From: Leucobacter tenebrionis
GTDB lineage: Bacteria; Actinomycetota; Actinomycetes; Actinomycetales; Microbacteriaceae
NCBI RefSeq assembly: GCF_019884725.1
Contig: NZ_CP082322.1
Location: forward strand, 1,674,001 to 1,738,000
Length of the DNA: 64,000 nucleotides
Direction of reading: 5' to 3'
Part shown: one piece after another, positions 60,639-64,000 of the stretch
How the letters are laid out: each line of letters starts with the position of its first letter
How positions within the stretch are numbered: the stretch's first letter is position 1
The notes under the pieces: model-generated
The model's database searches: none
Seen by the model: the letters and a program-made list of their open reading frames with translations, nothing else
What the model was told of the DNA's origin: nothing
Made by a program: the position numbers and the translations under genes

Positions 60639-61277
60639 TTGCGCACCATCGCACGCCCCCTCTCCGCCGCCCTCGCGACGCTCAGCGCGATCGCGCTGCT
60701 TACCGCCTGCACACAGGTCGGCACGGCGGCGCCGGGGAGGCCGGGGAGCGACGTCACGAGCTCTGGAGGTTCCGGAAGCTCCGGATCCGAGGCCTCCGCA
60801 TCCTGGCTCGAAGAATACGACCTCGACGGGCTCGACGCACGCGAGATCATCGAGCGCCTCGACACGATGCCCGTCGCCGAGCGCCCCGCGGGGCTCATCG
60901 CTTCGGTTCAGCCCGACACCCTCCTCCTCACGGACACCGCCGAGAACGAGACGGTATTCGAGATGCCCGAAGACGAGTTCTACGTCTCCTTCGCTCCCTA
61001 CGTCGACCAGACCCACGACTGCTACTTCCACAGCCTGACCACCTGCCTGGGCGAGCTCAGCGGCGAAGACATCGAGATCACCGTCACCGACGAGGCCGAC
61101 GGCAGCGTGATCCTCGATGAGAGCCGGCAGACCTACGACAACGGTTTCGCGGGCGTCTGGCTCCCCCGCGGCATCGACGCCACGCTCACCGTCGAGCGAG
61201 ACGGCCGGACCGCGACCGCGCAGCTCTCGACGGGCGGCGAGGATCCCACCTGCCTCACCACCCTCGAGCTCGCCTGA
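60639..61277 (+). CDS. cueP: CueP-family copper-binding lipoprotein
   Basis: A 212-residue exported protein. Signal peptide with lipobox LLTAC (cysteine near residue 24), a Ser/Gly linker, then the CueP fold: LEEYDLDGLDAREIIERLD, FYVSFAPYVDQTHDCYFHSLTTC and WLPRGIDATLTV, ending PTCLTTLEL. The three conserved cysteines that bind copper in Salmonella CueP are all present (CYFHSLTTC and TCL). TTG 60639 follows GAGGAG and is the only start with a signal peptide. No copper exporter or cue regulator is adjacent. Confidence 0.88.
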   Translation: MRTIARPLSAALATLSAIALLTACTQVGTAAPGRPGSDVTSSGGSGSSGSEASASWLEEYDLDGLDAREIIERLDTMPVAERPAGLIASVQPDTLLLTDTAENETVFEMPEDEFYVSFAPYVDQTHDCYFHSLTTCLGELSGEDIEITVTDEADGSVILDESRQTYDNGFAGVWLPRGIDATLTVERDGRTATAQLSTGGEDPTCLTTLELA

Positions 61278-61350
61278 CCAGGGGGCATCGACTTAGCTGC
61301 CGAACAGCCCCAGGCCCTCACGGCCGACGCCGGCCTCTGCATCGCCGGAT

Positions 61351-61447
61351 ATCGAGTCGGCCTGGAAGCGTCGAGTCGGCCTAGAATTCGCGCGAATCTC
61401 GGCCCTGCTCGATGAAAAGAGGCCGTCTCGGCGAGAAGAGGCCATCT
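61351..61447. repeat. Intergenic palindromic repeat, family 1 (divergent copy C)
   Basis: Contains CGAGTCGGCCT twice (61353-61363 and 61372-61382), then GAATTCGCGCGAA and GAGGCCGTCTCGGCG, paralleling the blocks of copies A and B but with altered spacing. Lies between cueP and a decayed gene. Confidence 0.6.
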
Positions 61448-61767
61448 TCGGCGCGATCGAACGCACCTGGGCCTCGCGCAAGCTCATCAGCGCCCAGCCC
61501 ACGCTCGTGTTCGCGCACGGTCGGTCGATCGAGGCCGCCTGCCGCAGAACGCACACCTCCCAGGCCGACCTGCACTCGTCGATGCGCCGCGCCGGGATCG
61601 GCCACCCATCCAAGGTGCAGTGCATCATCCTCGAGCCGCACGGCGACTACTCCGTGATCCGAACCGGAGCCCCGCTCGATCCCGAGCTCTTCGCCCACAT
61701 CGCCGGAGCAGACGAGCACCTGTTCGGTTCGGGCGCGGAGCCCACGGGGTCAACCGGGGCGAGATGA
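61435..61767 (+). pseudogene. C-terminal remnant of a DUF421 (YetF-like) membrane protein
   Basis: About 110 codons in frame reading WASRKLISAQPTLVFAHGRS, then IEAACRRTHTSQADLHSSMRR and CIILEPHGDYSVIR. This matches the cytoplasmic C-terminal domain of DUF421 proteins, which normally follow three membrane helices. No helices and no proper start are present; the sequence begins straight out of repeat copy C. It is a truncated gene, and the repeat marks the breakpoint. Confidence 0.6.
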
Positions 61768-61862
61768 ACAATCGGTGACAGGTCTCCCAATCCGCGATGA
61801 GCCCGAGTTCCGGGCCCGTAAGCTCGATGCCACGCTCACTCGATCGACGAAAGAAGCCCCCG

Positions 61863-62264
61863 ATGACCAGACCCTCCGTACTGTTCGTGTGCGTTCACAA
61901 CGCCGGGCGCTCTCAGATGGCGGCCGGGTACCTCCGGCAGCTCGCGGGCGACCGCATCGAGGTCCGCTCGGCGGGTTCCGTGCCGGCGGACCGGATCAAT
62001 CCCGTCGCCGTCGAGGTCATGCTCGAGGAGGGCATCGACATCACGACCGAGCAGCCCAAAGTGCTCACGCCGGAGGCGGTGCAGGCCTCGGACGTCGTCA
62101 TCACGATGGGGTGCGGCGACGCGTGTCCCTTCTTCCCGGGTAAACGCTACGAGGATTGGAAGCTCGACGACCCCGCGGGGCAGGGCGTCGAAACGGTGCG
62201 GTTGATCCGCGACCAGATCAAGAGCCGGGTCGAAGCTCTGATCGCGGAGCTCTCGCCGCAGTGA
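61863..62264 (+). CDS. arsC: Arsenate reductase, low-molecular-weight phosphatase type
   Basis: A 133-residue enzyme reducing arsenate to arsenite. The P-loop CVHNAGRS near residues 10-17 has the catalytic cysteine. VRSAGSVPADRINPVAVEVM is the usual second block, and CGDACPFFPGKRYEDWKLDDP carries the two redox cysteines and the D of the acid loop typical of thioredoxin- or mycothiol-coupled ArsC. Start ATG 61863 follows GAAAGAAG. No arsenite exporter lies beside it in this window. Confidence 0.9.
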   Translation: MTRPSVLFVCVHNAGRSQMAAGYLRQLAGDRIEVRSAGSVPADRINPVAVEVMLEEGIDITTEQPKVLTPEAVQASDVVITMGCGDACPFFPGKRYEDWKLDDPAGQGVETVRLIRDQIKSRVEALIAELSPQ

Positions 62265-62320
62265 TCGGGGTCGCTGCGGCGAGAGGGCTCACCCGCGCCC
62301 GCGCCCCAGCGCTCCGCGTG

Positions 62321-62381
62321 ATCGAGATGACACCTACGGCCTTCGTCAGCACCGGCGAAGGGCCGGAAGCGTCATCTCGAT
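62321..62381. repeat. Intergenic palindromic repeat, family 2 (second copy)
   Basis: Arms ATCGAGATGAC (62321-62331) and GTCATCTCGAT (62371-62381), 11 bases each, around a loop of 39 bases. The same arms occur at 37991-38054. It may end the arsC message. Confidence 0.7.
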
Positions 62382-62417
62382 GACGAAAGCCTCGTAGCCC
62401 TCGCCTAGGCTGAGGGC

Positions 62418-63596
62418 ATGTTCTTCGAGCCGGACACACTGCTCGCCGGCCCGCGCGGTCGCAGGCTGTGCTTCGAGGTCGCGATGGCGGCGGTCGAGCG
62501 CATGATCGAGGCGGATGCGCGCGAGCAATGGCGCGCGAGCACCGTTCGCCACGCCGCCCGTCAGGCTGATCCCGACAGGCCGGTCGCCCGCGCGTACTTC
62601 GGCTGGGGCGCTCGCGAGATGCCCCGGCCGCGCCGGGAGAGCAGCACCGGTTCACCGGCGGACGCGTTGACCGGAATACCGCTGGCCCGGCTCGGCGACG
62701 CCGACCTGCTGGCAGCGCTGACGATGACGGTGAGTCGCGCTGCCTACTGGCAACCGCCGGACGGTGAAGACATGCTCGCGGCGGACCCCGAGCTGCGCGG
62801 GCCCCTGTTGCGCGCCGCCGGGGCCATCGTCGCATCGCCCGCCGTAGCCTGGTGGCTCGACGCCTTCGGCGATGCAGGATCGGGGCCACCGCGGCAGTGG
62901 GCCGTGGGCTGGGAGGACGAGGCGCATCACGGTACCGGACCCGTGCAGCGTCCCGTCTCCGGAGTCCTGCGGGAGTGGGGCGAGCACGTGCGCGCCTGCG
63001 AGGAGCGGTCGCGCCGGGAGCGGCCACTCGATCCGGCGGCGAACTGAAGCGGGGAGTGGTGGTCGGTCCCTCCGTACGATCTCGCCACTTCGACCCGCGA
63101 GCTGGACGGATTCGGGCCTGTCGGCCTGTACCTGGTGGAGGACGATTTCGGGTGGGATCGCGCAGTCGCGCGCCCGGTGGGGATTCCTCCGGGGCTCGAG
63201 ATCGCTGTCATCCGCACGGCTGACGACTGGGCCGATCTCTGCCGGGAGTTCCCGCTCGCCGTGACCGCGGAGAAGCGGCAGGACTGGTACCGCACGACCG
63301 GCCGCGCCGGGGAATGGGTGATGCCCGACTGGGAGCAGGTCGCCGGGCACTACGACGGCGTGCATCTGACGACGCACGCCTACCTCACCGCGGCAGGGCG
63401 CGCGATCGACCTCGGCGATCCTTCGGCCCCGGATCCCGCCCACAACCCACGGGCGAGCGTGATCGCCGGCTGGAATCCGGACCAGACGTTCTGGCTCACG
63501 GATCGAGTGCGCGTCTGGGATGAGCCCGCGGTCTGGGAGCAGCAGGAACCGGATGCCGGATCGGGGCTCTTCAGGTGGCGCCAGAAGGAGAGCTGA
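62418..63596 (+). pseudogene. Uncharacterised protein gene interrupted by an in-frame TGA
   Basis: The frame from ATG 62418 runs 209 codons to TGA 63045-63047 and continues in the same frame, without another stop, for 183 more codons to 63596. Both halves have genome-typical codon use and read as one soluble protein of about 392 residues: first half WWLDAFGDAG, VGWEDEAHHG; second half GPVGLYLVEDDFGWDRAV, WVMPDWEQVAGHYDGVHLT. I do not recognise the family. A nonsense change of a TGG, CGA or similar codon is the simplest reading. Sequencing error is another. A second start within the later half (ATG-like at 63135) has no ribosome site. Confidence 0.7.
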
Positions 63597-63656
63597 CTCT
63601 CTGGCGCTCGGTGTTGTGGCTTAATAAAGTTATTCCTTAATTAAGAAAGAGTTGAA

Positions 63657-64000
63657 ATGCCTGCATCGGACCCCCTGAGCCTCGTATTCGCGGCACTCGC
63701 CGACCCGACACGGCGCGAGATCGTCTCGCGGCTCGCTCAGGGCCCGGCGACCGTCGGCGAGGTGGCCGAGCCGTTCGCGGTCAGCGCTCCCGCGATCTCT
63801 CAGCACCTGAAAGTGCTGGAGCGCGCGGGGCTGGTCACCCGCACGACCCAGGCTCAGTGGCGGACCCTCACGATGCGGGCCGAGCCCCTCGACCAGGCTT
63901 CCGCCTGGGTGGAGCGGCAACGCCGCGAATGGAACCTGCGCCTCGACGCCCTCGAGGAGCACCTGCAGACCATGAAGACCCGTCCGAGCACCGACAACAG
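63657..64000 (+). CDS. ArsR-type winged-helix regulator (partial at the window end)
   Basis: The first 114 residues of a small regulator, cut by the window edge. The winged helix reads FAALADPTRREIVSRLAQGPATVGEVAEPFAVSAPAISQHLKVLERAGLVTR, typical of the ArsR/SufR-like group without metal-binding cysteines in the part seen. An AT-rich leader (63620-63650, TTAATAAAG and TTCCTTAATTAAG) probably holds its promoter. AAGAAAGAG precedes ATG 63657. This subfamily often regulates a downstream SRPBCC/AHSA1 gene, not visible here. Confidence 0.88.
   Translation, partial: MPASDPLSLVFAALADPTRREIVSRLAQGPATVGEVAEPFAVSAPAISQHLKVLERAGLVTRTTQAQWRTLTMRAEPLDQASAWVERQRREWNLRLDALEEHLQTMKTRPSTDN

Noticed and set aside
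61351..61447. A CRISPR-like array, because CGAGTCGGCCT occurs twice.
   Set aside because: Only two short copies, not regularly spaced, and the same blocks recur as palindromic units elsewhere.
63048..63074. A SECIS element supporting selenocysteine at TGA 63045.
   Set aside because: Only a short bulged stem is possible, the flanking residues show no redox motif, and no selenocysteine genes are in the window.

Overview
The window is about 69% G+C, with gene overlaps of the ATGA/GTGA type, frequent GTG/TTG starts and one leaderless-looking start. Gene content (SipW/choice-of-anchor G surface locus, CueP lipoprotein, archaeal-type AspRS, RpiR/ugp-like sugar operon) suggests a chromosomal segment of an actinobacterium of the family Microbacteriaceae, possibly Leucobacter. 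The genus is inference from protein style only.

Layout. 0.3-5 kb: a polyamine-type ABC transporter (ATPase, lipoprotein, two permeases), then a truncated flavin amine oxidase. 5.1-8.2 kb: an amino-acid ABC system with two tandem substrate-binding domains fused to the permease. 8.3-9.5 kb: tRNA-Ser(GGA) with a 62-bp duplication of its 3' end and terminator, and a secreted CHAP-like protein. 9.5-20.7 kb: a transposon-riddled stretch. A DUF559 gene is cut by an IS256-family element with an 8-bp target duplication. Beside it an ISL3-family element, inserted in a purine-rich repeat, is itself cut by further IS256 copies. Five IS256 copies are present. Their flanks and SNPs show that one [IS256 - ISL3 5' part - IS256] block is a tandem duplicate, and its junction (16208-16464) looks like a shredded consensus, so an assembly artefact is possible.

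20.7-24.5 kb: cytochrome c maturation genes resB, ccdA, tlpA and a histidine phosphatase, without the usual ccsB. 24.6-29.5 kb: a five-gene operon with an amino-acid ABC transporter, a luciferase-like monooxygenase and an unusual acetyltransferase-flavin reductase fusion, probably for salvage of modified sulfur amino acids. 29.9-37.4 kb: a ugp-like uptake operon carrying a phosphodiesterase and a tyrosine-type phosphatase, preceded by an RpiR regulator gene. 38-39.5 kb: aspS with a 27-bp-arm terminator.

39.5-53.8 kb: a large catabolic region opposite a LysR regulator (RidA, DUF1028, M20 hydrolase, MHS transporter, aldehyde dehydrogenase, class III aminotransferase, two NCS1 permeases around a YtcJ-like amidohydrolase), plus a flavin monooxygenase beyond the regulator. 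54-58.2 kb: a four-gene surface-protein locus: TasA-like protein, SipW-like signal peptidase, LPVTG-anchored protein and choice-of-anchor G protein. 58.3-64 kb: a thioredoxin reductase-like/methyltransferase fusion opposite an XRE-cupin regulator, cueP, a DUF421 remnant, arsC, a gene interrupted by an in-frame TGA, and the start of an ArsR-type regulator.

Three families of intergenic palindromic repeats recur across the window. Several decayed genes lie next to them.
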